Positions 5,419 to 6,158 of a stretch of DNA of 6,158 nucleotides are shown here, piece by piece. The position numbers and the translations under genes are program-made. Origin of the DNA: Flavobacteriaceae bacterium (GTDB lineage: Bacteria; Bacteroidota; Bacteroidia; Flavobacteriales; Flavobacteriaceae); contig JALRKI010000008.1 in NCBI GenBank assembly GCA_023254815.1, positions 1 to 6,158 on the forward strand. The letters are read 5' to 3'. Each line of letters opens with the position of its first letter. Positions within the stretch are counted from its first letter, which is position 1. The notes under the pieces are model-generated. The model was not told where the DNA came from and made no database searches. It worked only from the letters and a program-made list of their open reading frames with translations.

Positions 5419-6158
5419 TTTTTAGTCTGCAATTGGCAAAAGTCGTAATGAGCTGCAAGCGTTTTATCTTTGGTTTTGACTCTTTTCGAACTGAGCTTGT
5501 GAATTTCTCTCTGGTAGTATAGTGCCAAACCTTTGATTTCTGAATCGATTTGTTTGTCATTAATCAAAGCTTTCACGCTCTCCACGAAATTCTTTTGAAG
5601 ATTTCGCCCAAACACATCTGGTGTCTTGATGTTGACAAAAATATCGGTAAATAAGATTTGCATCAGTTCCGCTGGAGGTAGTCCGTTACCCACCAGAGTG
5701 TATTCAGAAGACAGCATTTTGTTAAGAGTAGCAGTAGATAGCATCCTACCTAATGCTGAGGCCTGAAGGTCTTCTATGCGTTCGAGATTGCCAGTCCCTT
5801 TAATGTTCGAAATATAATCATTGTTCAAGAGCCACTTTGGCGTGTTCCACAATTCACTATTGAGAAACCTCAAGGCTCGTTTTTGTTCTTCAGCAGGAAC
5901 AACCGAGTAGGTGTATAGGCCTTTTTGATTGGTATTGTGAAGCGTTTCATAAATTCCTCCAACTATCGAGTGAACATGATAAATGTAGCGTGAATAAACG
6001 CCAATCATTTCATCGTAGAGCTCATTTAAGTCTTCGTAGTCATCTCCGTCGGTGAGAACCCAATCGGGAAGATTGTCGGCTACGATTCTCAAATTTTTTA
6101 GACCATAGGAGCTGGCCAATACAGGGTCGTCTCCGACGTTTTCTGTTTGAGCATTTGG
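5415..6158 (-). CDS. Zinc-dependent metalloprotease (DUF4953 / met-zincin), C-terminal fragment
   Basis: The minus strand stays open from the right edge (6158) to a TAA at 5415-5417, giving 247 C-terminal residues; the start is outside the window. An in-frame TTG at 6117-6119 is an internal Leu, because homologous-looking sequence (ENVGDDPVLASSYGLKNL) runs straight across it. The GDD-x-V-x-AS-x-YG-KNL opening, a W-x-x-x-DGDDYEDLNELYDEM stretch, HVHSIVGGIYET, EQKRALRFLN and the TPKWLL segment match the C-terminal part of the large Bacteroidota proteases that carry DUF5117/DUF5118 and a met-zincin domain. The HExxH zinc site would lie upstream and cannot be checked. Family members are usually 800 residues or more and exported. 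The gene converges on the PAP2 gene, with 20 bases between the two stops. Whether the N-terminal catalytic part is intact is unknown. Confidence 0.85.
   Translation of the reverse strand, partial: PNAQTENVGDDPVLASSYGLKNLRIVADNLPDWVLTDGDDYEDLNELYDEMIGVYSRYIYHVHSIVGGIYETLHNTNQKGLYTYSVVPAEEQKRALRFLNSELWNTPKWLLNNDYISNIKGTGNLERIEDLQASALGRMLSTATLNKMLSSEYTLVGNGLPPAELMQILFTDIFVNIKTPDVFGRNLQKNFVESVKALINDKQIDSEIKGLALYYQREIHKLSSKRVKTKDKTLAAHYDFCQLQTKN

Noticed and set aside
6117..6119. TTG as start of the metalloprotease
   Set aside because: The frame continues open to the window edge and the sequence upstream of the TTG fits the same protein family, so this is an internal Leu codon.
1..6158. A novel defence, mobile or biosynthetic system, CRISPR array, tRNA or riboswitch
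   Set aside because: Nearly every base is in a recognised gene or a short promoter/terminator; no direct-repeat arrays, transposase motifs, cloverleaf-like sequence or long structured leader was seen.

Overview
The window is ordinary chromosomal DNA from a member of the Bacteroidota, probably a Flavobacteriales or Cytophagales relative. The reasons are the AT-rich coding style, the near absence of Shine-Dalgarno sites, TAnnTTTG-type -7 promoter elements just upstream of several starts, and protein families typical of the phylum: a DUF4953 met-zincin protease, a Bacteroidota-type peptide deformylase with an acidic insertion, and a small acidic protein between a MATE gene and a PAP2 gene. The exact genus cannot be read from the sequence.

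Layout. (1) Positions 1-186, plus strand: the 3' end of a family 2 glycosyltransferase. Its stop overlaps the stop of the next gene. (2) Positions 181-2093, minus strand: a two-gene unit, dapD followed by a family 9 (heptosyltransferase-like) glycosyltransferase. (3) Positions 2094-2146: a 53-bp divergent promoter region with TAnnTTTG boxes on both strands, each exactly 4 nt from an ATG. (4) Positions 2147-5394, plus strand: ruvX, then a second promoter, then a tightly packed unit of def, a MATE transporter, a small acidic protein and a PAP2 phosphatase. (5) Positions 5391-5418: an AT-rich hairpin spanning the convergent stops of the PAP2 gene and the last gene. (6) Positions 5415-6158, minus strand: the C-terminal part of a large zinc metalloprotease, running off the right edge.

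How the genes fit together. Several serve the envelope: DapD makes a precursor of diaminopimelate (peptidoglycan) and lysine, the two glycosyltransferases suggest LPS or other surface glycan assembly, and the PAP2 protein is a membrane lipid phosphate phosphatase that could recycle an isoprenoid carrier. RuvX and Def are housekeeping functions (Holliday junction or rRNA processing, and N-terminal deformylation). MATE is a cation-coupled exporter. No stretch over 100 bases lacks a gene. I saw no RNA gene, mobile element, CRISPR array or evident novel multi-gene system. The most interesting points are the promoter and start-codon architecture, the ATG-less start of the MATE gene and the uncharacterised small acidic protein.
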